DNA of 64,000 nucleotides, from positions 62,001-126,000 of the forward strand of contig NZ_MXQF01000001.1 of assembly GCF_002165575.1 (NCBI RefSeq), written 5' to 3'. The notes beneath the pieces were generated by a model that saw nothing but the letters and a program-made list of their open reading frames with translations, did not search any database and was not told where the DNA came from. Positions 55,165-64,000 of this stretch are shown one piece after another. Numbering within the stretch: the first letter of the stretch is position 1; the number at the start of each line of letters is the position of its first letter. This DNA is from Pseudoalteromonas sp. A601. GTDB lineage: Bacteria; Pseudomonadota; Gammaproteobacteria; Enterobacterales; Alteromonadaceae. The position numbers and the translations under genes were made by a program.

Positions 55165-56001
55165 ATGGACGAAATTTCTATCGAAGTCATTTACACCCAA
55201 GCTATCGAAATGCTGATGTTGTATGGCCCTAAATTTTTACTCGCAATATTTGTTTTAATTATTGGTTGGTGGTTTATTGGTCGCATTTCAAATATGGCTG
55301 AAAAATCAATGGCGCGAGTTAAATTTGAAGCAGGACTGACACACTTTTTAGTGTCGTTTATCTCTGTTATCTTAAAAGTATTATTGCTGATCTCAGTTGC
55401 CTCTATGATTGGCATAGAAACTACCTCATTTATAGCGATGCTCGGTGCTGCTGGGCTTGCAGTCGGTATGGCGCTACAAGGTAGCTTGGCTAACTTTGCC
55501 GGTGGTGTTCTTATATTGTTCTTTAAACCATTTAAAGTCGGCGACGTTATTGAAGCGCAGGGTCATATGGGTAAAGTGGTTGAAATACAAATATTTGTTA
55601 CTGTGTTACTAACTTATGATAACGAAAAAATCATCATTCCAAATGGAGCACTATCAAATGGCTGCGTTAAAAACAAGTTTGCAGAGCCTACCCGCCGCAT
55701 TGATATTGAGTTTGGTATCAGTTATGGCGACGATATTATAAGAGCTCGTGAAGTACTTATGAGCGTATTAAATGACTATGATTTAGTACTAAAGGAAGAG
55801 AATAAACAACCTGTGGTACACGTTAGCCAACATGGCGACAGTCATATAGGTATGTTGGTATGGGCTTGGGTTGATTCTGATAACTTTTGGCCAGTCTATT
55901 TTGGTTTATACGAACGCGTTAAAATTGCCTTCGATAAAGAAAATATCACCATCCCATTCCCACAACGAGATGTGCATATCCACCAGTTCCCTGGTAAGTA
56001 A
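55165..56001 (+). CDS. mscS: Small-conductance mechanosensitive channel MscS
   Basis: 278 residues from ATG 55165-55167 with GGAG eight bases before it; an ATG seven codons upstream lies inside the leader. TM1, TM2 and the pore helix TM3 (ALGAAGLAVGMALQGSLANFAGG-like, with the conserved Gly and Ala pattern) are followed by the beta domain (FKVGDVIEAQGHMGKV) and the vestibule. It releases solutes on osmotic downshock. 278 residues is near the E. coli length of 286. Confidence 0.95.
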   Translation: MDEISIEVIYTQAIEMLMLYGPKFLLAIFVLIIGWWFIGRISNMAEKSMARVKFEAGLTHFLVSFISVILKVLLLISVASMIGIETTSFIAMLGAAGLAVGMALQGSLANFAGGVLILFFKPFKVGDVIEAQGHMGKVVEIQIFVTVLLTYDNEKIIIPNGALSNGCVKNKFAEPTRRIDIEFGISYGDDIIRAREVLMSVLNDYDLVLKEENKQPVVHVSQHGDSHIGMLVWAWVDSDNFWPVYFGLYERVKIAFDKENITIPFPQRDVHIHQFPGK

Positions 56002-56019
56002 TTTTACTAGGATAATAAT

Positions 56020-56043
56020 AAAGCCCGCAACTGCGGGCTTTTC
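56020..56043 (+). terminator. Intrinsic terminator after mscS
   Basis: AAGCCCGCA and TGCGGGCTT with a short loop, then TTCG. Also followed by A/T-rich bases on the minus strand, so it can serve the convergent lipoprotein gene at 56064. Confidence 0.8.
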
Positions 56044-56063
56044 GTTAACTTAAACTTGATAAA

Positions 56064-56672
56064 TCAGCTAAATAAACGCTCTAACCAGCTTTTATCTAAA
56101 TCATCTTCACATTTTTGTAGTTGCGCACCGTAGCGGCTGGCACGATTTTTAACTTTGTTAGCCACACTCATCAGCCACTTTTTCTTTTTATAAGTGCCAC
56201 GCTTATAACCACCCCAGCCTTCGTGGTAGTTAAGGTATTGAGCGTAGGCGTCCCATTTTGATACCCCATTTACCTTATTGGTTTTATAAACAAACCATGC
56301 CATAAAATCGATAGCGTCATCAAAGTCATCACGATCAGCCCCACTATTCCCCGTCTCGCGAATATAATCAGACCACGTCGGTGTTTTTGCTTGTGAATAA
56401 CCATAGGCAGAACTTGCACGACCGGTTGGAATTATCCACAAAAAGTATTCCATTGGTGGCGCTGCATCATGACGAAACGAGCTTTCTTGGTACATCATGC
56501 TCATAAGTACATGTTTTGGCGATCCCCATTTATCTTGAGCATCGCGTGCATCATAATACCAATCGTTTTTTTCTTCAAAAATTTTACAGATATCATTAGG
56601 TTGCTTGGGGGGAGCTGTGGCGCAACCAGTTAAAATAGCTCCCAGCGATAAAATAATTAATTTTTTTTTCAT
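56064..56672 (-). CDS. Lipoprotein with SLT-like (lytic transglycosylase) fold
   Basis: 202 residues, ATG 56670-56672. Signal peptide and lipobox LTGCATAPP (Cys about 17). MYQESSFRHDAAPP resembles the catalytic ES region of SLT domains, and SAYGYSQAKTPTWSDYIRETGN resembles the GxxGxMQxxP-like segment; YHEGWGGYKRG follows. This group is annotated as transglycosylase SLT-domain proteins in marine gammaproteobacteria; activity is not certain. Confidence 0.78.
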   Translation of the reverse strand: MKKKLIILSLGAILTGCATAPPKQPNDICKIFEEKNDWYYDARDAQDKWGSPKHVLMSMMYQESSFRHDAAPPMEYFLWIIPTGRASSAYGYSQAKTPTWSDYIRETGNSGADRDDFDDAIDFMAWFVYKTNKVNGVSKWDAYAQYLNYHEGWGGYKRGTYKKKKWLMSVANKVKNRASRYGAQLQKCEDDLDKSWLERLFS

Positions 56673-56763
56673 TTTTTTGAGTACTCGCTGAACTTTTTGT
56701 AAAAGTATGAGTCTTATTTTTTGAATGCGCAGTTTAGCATTGTTTCATCCCTGAAGAATTTTT

Positions 56764-56791
56764 ACGCAGCCACCTTAGGCTGCGTTTTTTT
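56764..56791 (+). terminator. Orphan intrinsic terminator on the plus strand
   Basis: ACGCAGCC and GGCTGCGT with loop ACCTTA, followed by seven T residues on the plus strand. On the minus strand only TAAAAATTC follows, so it does not stop gshA well. No plus-strand gene ends here; see findings. Confidence 0.65.
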
Positions 56792-56796
56792 GTCTG

Positions 56797-58374
56797 TTAA
56801 TTAGCTTTAAAATAATCCGCTAAAAATGACTTAAACGACACACTATCAGCCGCGCTAATCGCTTTCTCATCGGCCATTGATTGTATAGCTTGTTGCTGTA
56901 AATAAGCATCGGAATAAACATGATAAGGCGTTACTTGATGGCTTTGTTTATACTTTTGGGCAAGCGCTAAAGCAAAGTGTCCATTATCAATGTTTGCGTC
57001 TTTTAGCTGATCAACGTATTGGCCTGAATAAGTTAAAGATGAATCATGTAACCATGTTTTTAAACGGTTCACGGTTGTTACATAATGCTCGGTACCATAT
57101 GCATTATCCATATATGCAGCAACATCAGCTAACTGGCTAAATATTTCTTCACCCCAGTGTACTAAACTCGTTGCAACACCTGATTTATTTAACTCTAATG
57201 AGCTATCGCGCCCATTGTTCACAACGGAGTCAAGGTTTTCAGTGCTTCGAGTTTGCGAATCCCAATCCATATCTGGAGAGTCTTTTAACAAGCAATAGGT
57301 TAAAAACACATCTAAAAAGTGAATCTGCTCTAATGAAATACCCGTTTCACTAAATGGGTTAACATCCAGTGCTCGGATTTCAATATACTCGATACCACCG
57401 CGTAGTAATGCATCTGTTGGTGTTTCACCACTTTTTGCATTGCGCTTAGGACGAATTGGCGAGTAAAATTCGTTTTCTATTTGCAAAATATTTTTATTTA
57501 ATTGCTTGGGTTGCTCGCTTTTATAGTCATCAATACTTTCGTAGATATCAGACGGTGTATTGATTGCACGTTTAAGCCCTGCGACATACTCTTCTAAAGA
57601 GTTATACATAACCTTTAACGACGATTGTGCGCTATTGGTATAACCTAAGTCTCCCAAACGCAAAGCAGTGCCTGTTTCTAAGTATAAAGTACCTTTACCT
57701 AATTTCTTAAATGGCAAATTGGTTTTACGCCCTTGTAAAAAGGAATTACATAGCGCAGGAGATGCGCCAAATAAATAACTTATAAGCCAAAGCTCTCGTT
57801 TGAAATTACGAATAAGGCCTAAGTAACCCGCTGATATAAAATCATCTAAAGAGCCTGAATCAGCTTTAATTGTTTGTAAACTTTGCCAGAAACTAGTCGG
57901 AAATGAGATATTAAAATGCACTCCAGCAATAGCTTGCATCATACTGCCATAACGATTTTTTAAACCTTCACGATACAAGGTTTTCATTCGACCAATATTT
58001 GATTCACCAAATTGCGCCAGAACTATATCATCTTGATGTTCAATAAAGCATGGCATGCTAATCGGCCAAAGTAATTCGTCACCCATTTGCGATAAGGTGA
58101 ATTTTTGTAAGTCTTGCAACTGCGCTAATGTTTCTTGGGCAGACTCACTAACAGGGGTAATAAACTCTAATAACGCTTCTGAAAAATCTGTGGTTATATG
58201 GCCATTTGTTAATGCACACCCTACGCCTTTGGGATGACCTTGCTGCGAAATAACTCCATTAGGCTTAATCCTTAGAGCTTCTCTTTCAATGCCACGTTGA
58301 ATACCTTTAATTGCGTATTTATGTTGTTCTGGAGATAACGCTGTTAACGTTGAAGTTAGATCATGTGTTGTCAA
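56797..58374 (-). CDS. gshA: Glutamate-cysteine ligase GshA
   Basis: 525 residues (E. coli 518). First step of glutathione synthesis. Opens at TTG 58372-58374, with GAGGAA about nine bases upstream; no ATG fits the family N-terminus. KGIQRGIEREALRI, TDFSEALLEFITPV, NRYGSMMQAIAGVHFNISFP and PLKDSPDMDWDSQ-like region are family marks. Works with gshB (not here); the glutaredoxin GrxA encoded at 18.4 kb depends on this glutathione. Confidence 0.96.
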   Translation of the reverse strand: MTTHDLTSTLTALSPEQHKYAIKGIQRGIEREALRIKPNGVISQQGHPKGVGCALTNGHITTDFSEALLEFITPVSESAQETLAQLQDLQKFTLSQMGDELLWPISMPCFIEHQDDIVLAQFGESNIGRMKTLYREGLKNRYGSMMQAIAGVHFNISFPTSFWQSLQTIKADSGSLDDFISAGYLGLIRNFKRELWLISYLFGASPALCNSFLQGRKTNLPFKKLGKGTLYLETGTALRLGDLGYTNSAQSSLKVMYNSLEEYVAGLKRAINTPSDIYESIDDYKSEQPKQLNKNILQIENEFYSPIRPKRNAKSGETPTDALLRGGIEYIEIRALDVNPFSETGISLEQIHFLDVFLTYCLLKDSPDMDWDSQTRSTENLDSVVNNGRDSSLELNKSGVATSLVHWGEEIFSQLADVAAYMDNAYGTEHYVTTVNRLKTWLHDSSLTYSGQYVDQLKDANIDNGHFALALAQKYKQSHQVTPYHVYSDAYLQQQAIQSMADEKAISAADSVSFKSFLADYFKAN

Positions 58375-58835
58375 AAAATGTTTCCTCGAGCCACGTGGCT
58401 TAATCCTAAGTCTATGGGGGCAAAATGATAATACTCAAGGCTTAATAGTTAAGAACACTCTCATTCCCACTATTTAGCATAATAACTATTATGCGTATTA
58501 CAGCAAAATACTGACATTGCCAACACAATACCCAAAACCATTCAGAGCAGTTTGCTTCATTGTAGTAATCTTGCCATTGAAAAGGTGATTATACAATTGC
58601 TTTAATTGCACCACTGCTATGCGTTAAAATTATCTAGATAAGACAGACCGGGTAATAACCTATAACTGTTCAAAGTATTACTACGAGAGCTAAATAAATT
58701 TACTCCTTTATTGTTTCAGATCAGTAAAACTACAATTAGTTACTTGAAAGCATTATATTTAGGTATTTTTACTTTATAAACTAAGTATTAACTTTATAAT
58801 TGGCGTTAATAAAAAAGTATGTTTAAGGAAAGCCC
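58375..58835. other. 461-base intergenic region between gshA and the chemoreceptor
   Basis: Both genes point away from it, so it must hold their promoters. A perfect palindrome with a two-base centre (GCATAATA-AC-TATTATGC) lies at 58477-58494, 103 bases upstream of gshA. No ORF of note and no terminator seen. Confidence 0.5.
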
Positions 58836-60383
58836 ATGCGTCGGGGTCACGAATTAATAAATGAAGAAGTTTCTTTTTCACAACAGCAAGAGCTCGTTTC
58901 TACAACGGATTTGCGTGGGGTAATCACCTACGCTAATGAGGCTTTTTGTGACATTGCAGGTTACAAATTAGAAGAGTTAGTAGGTAAAAACCATAACATT
59001 GTCCGTCACCCTGATATGCCCAAAGATGCATTTAAAGAAATGTGGGAAAAACTAAAAGCAGGTCATTCATGGCGTGGCATGGTGAAAAACCGCTGCAAAG
59101 ATGGCCGTTATTATTGGGTTGATGCTTTTGTAACGCCTATTTTCGAAAACGGCCAACTTGTTGGCTACCAATCAGTACGAACGAAACCTTCAGAACAACT
59201 AAAACAACGAGCCATTGCGCTATACAAAAAAATAAATGAAGGTAAATCCGTCACCTCATTCAGAGAGCAAGTTGGAATCAGACAGCTACTTTGCGTTATT
59301 TTAGCCATCGTAAGTTTGCTAGCACTCGCTGTTTACACATCTATAGCAGTAGCACTTTTTGCGACGTTTTTTTTAGGTTTAATTATTTTACTCAATTACG
59401 ACGAGCTAATTGTGACGCCACAGGCTTTAAAGCAACAAAAAGCAGAGTTTGACTCAGTCTCTCGCTATATTTACGTTGGTGTTCACCCTTTTAGCATTAG
59501 TGAGTATAACCGTGAAATGCTAAACGCCAAGTTACGAACCGTACTTGGTCGTGTAAAAGATGCCACGGTAACCTTTAATGCGATAGCCCAAAACTTAGAT
59601 AATCAATCATCGCTTACAGAGCAAGGTATCTCAGCACAAGGTCAGCGTTTAAGCCAAATTGCTACCGCGATGTCGCAAATGAGTGCCACCATTGGTGAAA
59701 TATCTAATAGTACTCAAGACACCGCCGAGAAAGTAAATGTAACTTATCAAAGTTGCTCTGATATAAAAGCCCACATAGCTGATAATAGTTCCATGGTCTC
59801 AGATCTGGCTTCTCAAGTGGAGCAAGCTGCGAGTACTGCAAATGCGCTGGCCACGGAAGCGGATAAAATTGGTCAAGTAATGACTGAAATTGAAGGTATC
59901 GCTGAACAAACGAATTTATTAGCTCTCAATGCAGCCATTGAAGCCGCAAGAGCGGGTGAACATGGCCGAGGTTTTGCTGTTGTTGCTGATGAAGTTCGTG
60001 CATTATCGTCTCGTACCCAACGCGCTACTTCACAAATCCACAGTTCAATTAAAGAAATTCAAGATACCTTATTTAATTGGTCTACAGTGATGAAAAACAC
60101 CAAGGCACAAGCTGATGAATGTGTTAATACCACTGGACACACTCAAGTTGAGTTAGATAGCATTTTTGCGCAAATCAGTGAAATATCACAACTAGCAACA
60201 CAAATATCCACTGCCGCAGAGCAACAACAAACAGTGAGTAGTGATATTGGTATTAATGTAGAGCAAATTAAAGGCTTTAGTGATGAAAACTTAAATTTGA
60301 GTTTTAATGTCGCTAAAGATGCAGCTCATTTGGTAGAAGGTTCACGTAAGGTGAAAGACATTTTACTTACTTTTAAAGTATAA
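58836..60383 (+). CDS. Aer-like PAS-domain methyl-accepting chemotaxis protein
   Basis: 515 residues. The PAS domain (about 18-120) has [22 protein letters not shown] and [27 protein letters not shown], very like E. coli Aer, an FAD-binding energy sensor. No periplasmic sensor domain. Two hydrophobic helices at about 150-192 form a hairpin anchor. The cytoplasmic signalling domain has the conserved tip [43 protein letters not shown] precedes the ATG. Likely mediates aerotaxis or redox taxis. Confidence 0.95.
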   Translation: MRRGHELINEEVSFSQQQELVSTTDLRGVITYANEAFCDIAGYKLEELVGKNHNIVRHPDMPKDAFKEMWEKLKAGHSWRGMVKNRCKDGRYYWVDAFVTPIFENGQLVGYQSVRTKPSEQLKQRAIALYKKINEGKSVTSFREQVGIRQLLCVILAIVSLLALAVYTSIAVALFATFFLGLIILLNYDELIVTPQALKQQKAEFDSVSRYIYVGVHPFSISEYNREMLNAKLRTVLGRVKDATVTFNAIAQNLDNQSSLTEQGISAQGQRLSQIATAMSQMSATIGEISNSTQDTAEKVNVTYQSCSDIKAHIADNSSMVSDLASQVEQAASTANALATEADKIGQVMTEIEGIAEQTNLLALNAAIEAARAGEHGRGFAVVADEVRALSSRTQRATSQIHSSIKEIQDTLFNWSTVMKNTKAQADECVNTTGHTQVELDSIFAQISEISQLATQISTAAEQQQTVSSDIGINVEQIKGFSDENLNLSFNVAKDAAHLVEGSRKVKDILLTFKV

Positions 60384-60451
60384 AGTGTGTTACTAATCAA
60401 TTAGCTCAATTGTAGTAGGCTAATAAAAAATCAGCCTACTGCTCCTTTATA

Positions 60452-61585
60452 TTAATCGAGTACTTTTGCGTCATTTGCTTTATTAAGTAAGCTGCGGCTT
60501 TGAGTTAAAAAGTGCGCCGTTGAATCTGAGAAATACGCTTTTGCTTGTGCAAATGCATTCATCAATGCTTCTTTATCTCCTGCTTTTAACTTCTCTAAAG
60601 TTTGTGCGAAGGTATCTTGGTATTGAGCTAATAACTCCTCCACATTATCAAACTGCGCCAGCATAATATCTGAATACAACTCTGGTGATTGAGCAAATAA
60701 ACGCCCGACCATCATTAATTCCAATTGGTAAATAGGCGACGAACAACTGCGAAGCTCCTCAAGTGTATGACCTTGTTTTGCTAAAAACTGTCCATAAACA
60801 AATGTAGTTAAGTGACGCATAACCTGAATTATCTGCATCGCTTCATCATGTTTCTTTGCGTTAAGCTCTACTAATTGACAGCCCCAAACTTGTAACTGCT
60901 CAAGTAAGCCTTTCGCTATGTGATGCCCTCGCCCTTCACACACCACGACTGTTTGCTTCACCCAATGTGATATATCAGGACCAAACATTGGGTGTAATCC
61001 AACAACGGGACCATTATGGGCGGCTTTTAAAACGGCTAGCGGTGCCTGTTTCACTGACGTGATATCAACTAACAGACAATCTTCATCAAGCTTAGGTAGT
61101 GCCTTTACTACGGTCTCTAATGCATTGATTGGCACACTGACCATAACCAATTTAGCACCACGCAAGATCTCAGTAGCATTATGTTGCTGTGATTTATCGA
61201 GTATTTTTACTTCATAGCCAGAGCGCTGAAATTGCTTTGCAAATAATTGCCCCATAGCGCCTTCGCCACCCACAATTACGATCGGTGATAAGTTAGGTGC
61301 AGCGCAAGCAAGTTTAGCCTGTTGATTTTGATAAGCTTCGCGCATCATGCGCCTTAATATATCTTCGACTAATTCAGGGTTCACACCTTGATTTATTGCT
61401 TCTTCGCGGCGTGCAGCAAGGAGTGCAGCTTCACGATCAGGCGCGTGTAAAGGCGCACCAGTTTGTTGCTTAATCGCGCCGATTTGCCCAGTTATACTGT
61501 TACGTTTCGCCAGTAATGCCACTAACTGCGCATCACATTCATCAATCCCTGCTCTTAATTGATCTAAATCTCTTATATCTGCCAC
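60452..61585 (-). CDS. tyrA: Bifunctional chorismate mutase/prephenate dehydrogenase TyrA
   Basis: 377 residues from GTG 61583-61585, chosen because it best matches the E. coli N-terminus and AGGTGG lies eight bases upstream; another GTG four codons earlier is possible. AroQ chorismate mutase domain about 1-85 (LRAGIDECDAQLVALLAKRNS), then the dehydrogenase with VIVGGEGAMGQLFAKQFQRSGYEV (NAD binding), GLHPMFGPD and RHLTTFVYG. Makes 4-hydroxyphenylpyruvate for tyrosine. No leader peptide or attenuator seen. Confidence 0.96.
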   Translation of the reverse strand: MADIRDLDQLRAGIDECDAQLVALLAKRNSITGQIGAIKQQTGAPLHAPDREAALLAARREEAINQGVNPELVEDILRRMMREAYQNQQAKLACAAPNLSPIVIVGGEGAMGQLFAKQFQRSGYEVKILDKSQQHNATEILRGAKLVMVSVPINALETVVKALPKLDEDCLLVDITSVKQAPLAVLKAAHNGPVVGLHPMFGPDISHWVKQTVVVCEGRGHHIAKGLLEQLQVWGCQLVELNAKKHDEAMQIIQVMRHLTTFVYGQFLAKQGHTLEELRSCSSPIYQLELMMVGRLFAQSPELYSDIMLAQFDNVEELLAQYQDTFAQTLEKLKAGDKEALMNAFAQAKAYFSDSTAHFLTQSRSLLNKANDAKVLD

Positions 61586-61824
61586 GAACTCTACCACCTA
61601 TAAAACACCCAAACGCAAACTTAAGTTTACATAAAAGTAAACTAATCAATACGATGAATACTAACAGGATCGCTTACTTGATAAAAGTGAAAGAAGTAAA
61701 AATAACAACGGGTATGAAGAAGAGATTTATAACTGCAAGGTGAACCAAATAAAGAGGAAGAAGTTAACCTCGGGCATGCTTACTCACGCAACAAGTGTCT
61801 GGGCTCAGTAAATGCCTAGATAAA

Positions 61825-62694
61825 TCAATCTTGCAGTGCAATTGATGCCATAACCATAACACTGGAAAACGACTCTGCACCCGCAATAAATAAACCATTG
61901 TGACAAAAAGTTGCATCATCTAAGCCCGTCACAGCTTGCAATTCATCACCAGATAAACCAGCCCACTGCTGTGGTAACGGTTTTCTATCTTCGAAAGAAC
62001 CAGGCTCTACAGGAACGGTTTGAATAATCCACTTACCCGAATGAGATGGATAAACCATATACAGGGCTTCATTTGATAAACTGTGAACTGTTTTTTTCCA
62101 AGGTGTATATTGTTCAAGCACAATGACACGAGGATCATCCGCATCAGCAATAGCCTTAGCAACTATTTTTTTAGCGTCCGCACTACCATTTGCTGAAGCG
62201 ATAAACCGTTTAAGTAAACGCACTGCAAATTCTACAGCTTCATTAAAGCAACTATCAAAATCGCTACTTTCTTGCCAAGTAGGATTAAACATTGAAATAG
62301 TTTGGCTTAAGCTGATCCCTTGCTCTACACCTTGAACATACCCACAATCGATAGCATCAATTGTAGACACCAACCCAGCATTAACTGAATCGGCGACTGC
62401 TTGATTTCCTTGGCATAGCTCTAAACCATACTTTTGCCAAATTAAGCCAAACGATGAAAAAGGAATACCGTTTTCGCGCGCCCCAGCTCCGCCACGTTGA
62501 TGATGATCAAAACGCCCTTTGTCTGGGTCATACTCATTACCTACATCAATGACAATATCAGCTTGGCTAATTACTTTGGCATCCCGGGTACGAATTAAGT
62601 TAAAAGAAGGGAAAATAATTTTAAGTGCAGCGATGCTAAATACGTCATCAGCATGAAAATTACCATCGTGCGTAACTATTGTAATATCAGTCAT
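61825..62694 (-). CDS. MYG1/UPF0160-family DHH-like metal-dependent hydrolase
   Basis: 289 residues. TIVTHDGNFHADDVFSIAAL (HDG-FHADD metal motif), VIDVGNEYDPDKGRFDHHQRGG (DHHQ), NAGLVSTIDAIDCG. The C-terminal part (LEQYTPWKKTVHSL, WIIQTVPVEPGSFEDRKPLP, HNGLFIAGAESFSSVMVMA) is the typical MYG1 half. The eukaryotic homologue is a 3'-5' RNA exonuclease; in bacteria the function is not settled. No signal peptide. Single gene. Confidence 0.92.
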   Translation of the reverse strand: MTDITIVTHDGNFHADDVFSIAALKIIFPSFNLIRTRDAKVISQADIVIDVGNEYDPDKGRFDHHQRGGAGARENGIPFSSFGLIWQKYGLELCQGNQAVADSVNAGLVSTIDAIDCGYVQGVEQGISLSQTISMFNPTWQESSDFDSCFNEAVEFAVRLLKRFIASANGSADAKKIVAKAIADADDPRVIVLEQYTPWKKTVHSLSNEALYMVYPSHSGKWIIQTVPVEPGSFEDRKPLPQQWAGLSGDELQAVTGLDDATFCHNGLFIAGAESFSSVMVMASIALQD

Positions 62695-62754
62695 TAATTC
62701 ATCATTATAGAAGAGAAAAGAATTTTACTTATTTAAGTAAACGGACGCAGACAG

Positions 62755-62765
62755 TATACCCAAGC
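62755..62765. repeat. Possible solo end of the MITE-like repeat
   Basis: TATACCCAAGC matches the right terminal repeat (inward reading) of copy 1 over 11 bases and lies 23 bases before copy 2. May be a relic of another insertion or chance. Confidence 0.35.
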
Positions 62766-62788
62766 TAAAAGATAAAAACAGCTTTGTG

Positions 62789-63054
62789 TATACCCAAACC
62801 ACCTTAAGATACGTGTTTCAGTTGGAATTAAAAGCGATTTAGGCAAGGCATTGATTGCAAGTAATAGTGGTTCTATTGTTAAAATCAATAACGCAGTATA
62901 AATCGCTTTTAAACCAACCCTTTGGGCGTTTCACAGAGACTTACTCTCATCGTTGTTACTTCTTAAAAGGGAGTGCCATTGTTGCAAAGTAACGCCTTGA
63001 TATTAAGCCCCTGTTGAAACGCTGGATTCCGCATCTTGAGGTGGTTTGGGTATA
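62789..63054. repeat. MITE-like structured repeat, copy 2
   Basis: 266 bases; about 90 % identical by eye to 39114-39378 in the same orientation. Terminal inverted repeats: TATACCCAAACCACCTTAAG left and TATACCCAAACCACCTCAAG when the right end is read inward, nearly perfect. Same inner inverted pairs (AAAAGCGATTTA/TAAATCGCTTTT; GCGTTTCAC/TGAAACGC). No ORF. It ends one base before the stop codon of the YgjP-like gene. Confidence 0.8.
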
Positions 63055-63055
63055 A

Positions 63056-63763
63056 TTATTCAAACACCCACTGCAAACTAGCACCATGTTGCTTTAACCA
63101 TTGCGTTGCATATTTATAATCAGGATAAAACTCACTAACACGATGCCAAAACCGGTGACTGTGATTCAAATATTTTAAGTGAGCGAGCTCATGCACAATA
63201 ACGTAATCAATAACCCAATGTGGCGCACCGACCAATAGTAAATTAAAGGTCAATGCACGACGTTGGTTACAACTGCCCCATCGACGCTTGTAAGTTGTTA
63301 TTTTTAAATTGCTCGGTAGCTCTTCGCCCATCCTCGAACAGTAATGCCGTATTCGCATTTCAATATAGCTTTCTAACTGCTCACGCATAAAGTCTTCAAA
63401 CTGTGTTTGATACATAGCAGTATGTTTTTTAACGCGGCCGGAACAACTAACCTGTAACTGCGGTGGATTCATATTAGCAAAAAACTGCCAGCAGCTTGTT
63501 TTGTTTATTTCAAAGTGCAGTGTCAATAGCTCATCAAACAAACGAATTTGTAAACTATCCAGTGGAAACTGACGGAGATCCTGGTGCTGACTTTGCTTAT
63601 ATACTTGCTGATTAATCCACGCTTGTTTAGTCGCCAACCATTGCTCAATATATGCTATAGCAACGCCGTATGGCGCATAAACGGTTAATGATTGTTGGTG
63701 AACCTTGATAGCCACGGTTTTACGACGGCGACTGCGCTTTAATGTGTATTCGATCAATGCCAA
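63056..63763 (-). CDS. YgjP-like (DUF45) zinc metallopeptidase
   Basis: 235 residues. Metal motif HELAHLKYLNHSHRFWHRV: HExxH at about residues 191-195 with a downstream His as third ligand, as in the DUF45/YgjP family. RRWGSCNQRRALTFNLLLVGAP is the preceding family signature. No signal peptide. Start uncertain: TTG 63761-63763 has no spaced ribosome binding site, while a TTG two codons later (63755-63757) lies six bases after AAGAG. E. coli YgjP is related; activity in bacteria is not well defined. Confidence 0.9.
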   Translation of the reverse strand: MALIEYTLKRSRRRKTVAIKVHQQSLTVYAPYGVAIAYIEQWLATKQAWINQQVYKQSQHQDLRQFPLDSLQIRLFDELLTLHFEINKTSCWQFFANMNPPQLQVSCSGRVKKHTAMYQTQFEDFMREQLESYIEMRIRHYCSRMGEELPSNLKITTYKRRWGSCNQRRALTFNLLLVGAPHWVIDYVIVHELAHLKYLNHSHRFWHRVSEFYPDYKYATQWLKQHGASLQWVFE

Positions 63764-64000
63764 CTCTTAAACTGATTAATATAAGAAATTTACTACTTGT
63801 TATAATACCTTGCTCAATAACTGCTAATCTATAAATTTGTGGTTGTTTTTGTTAAGCAGATGACACGATAATTATTAAAAAAATAAAACAATTATTAAAA
63901 AACAAACTGTAATTTTAGTTATTAATAGTGCTACAATTATAACCAATAACACTTAGTAACTTGATTCCATTGATATTTTACTTCTGTTAACCTATGGTTA
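63764..64000. other. Right-hand intergenic end of the window
   Basis: 237 AT-rich bases with no ORF that has a ribosome binding site and no clear hairpin. Presumably contains the promoter of the YgjP-like gene. Confidence 0.5.

Overview
The window is chromosomal DNA of low to moderate GC content from a gammaproteobacterium. Protein sequences and gene order point to the Alteromonadales, most likely Pseudoalteromonas or a close relative. This is an inference from conserved operons, marine-type accessory genes and the look of the repeats; no database search was possible. The backbone is two large, strongly conserved housekeeping blocks plus a shorter third one, separated by accessory genes.

Left part (1-13.1 kb, all on the minus strand): the 5' part of an Mrp-type Na+/H+ antiporter subunit A gene, a putative exported zinc metalloprotease, then the classical translation/RNA operon read leftwards from the initiator tRNA: metY (tRNA-fMet), rimP, nusA, infB, rbfA, truB, rpsO, pnp, nlpI. 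The leaders of this operon carry several hairpins, including a complete intrinsic terminator just in front of rimP and a long imperfect stem in the pnp leader.

13.4-28.3 kb is mixed: a small divergent globin-like protein, a DUF4124 coiled-coil protein, an iron-sulfur bacterial photolyase, an IbpA-type small heat shock protein with a sigma32-like promoter and a ROSE-like RNA thermometer, three thiol-redox genes (peroxiredoxin-like, TlpA-like, grxA), deaD, a periplasmic Tricorn-like protease, a coiled-coil protein, a membrane-anchored FKBP, a Lon-related protease and a zinc-ribbon protein.

28.4-41.5 kb (plus strand) is the envelope/lipoate block leuS-lptE-holA-nadD-rsfS-rlmH-mrdA-mrdB-rlpA-dacA-ybeD-lipB-lipA, in the order known from E. 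coli and tightly packed, with a MITE-like repeat inserted right after dacA.

41.5-48.1 kb is the most accessory part. It has a possible 24-codon ORF sitting on a terminator, two convergent paralogous genes of unknown function, a VCBS-domain lipoprotein with a possible carbohydrate-active C-terminal domain, a single-RRM protein, a PDC-like sensor membrane protein and small hypotheticals. It is followed by two identical tRNA-Tyr genes and a patch of REP-like repeats.

49-64 kb holds ffh-rpsP-rimM-trmD-rplS (minus strand; signal recognition particle and ribosome maturation), then ypjD, corB/yfjD, mscS, an SLT-like lipoprotein, gshA, an Aer-like chemoreceptor, tyrA, a MYG1-family hydrolase, a second copy of the MITE-like repeat and a YgjP-like metallopeptidase.

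I see no prophage, transposase, CRISPR array or restriction system. The most novel material is the convergent paralogue pair at 41.86-43.3 kb with its neighbouring small ORF, the structured 265-bp repeat family that abuts stop codons, and the apparently haem-ligand-less globin.
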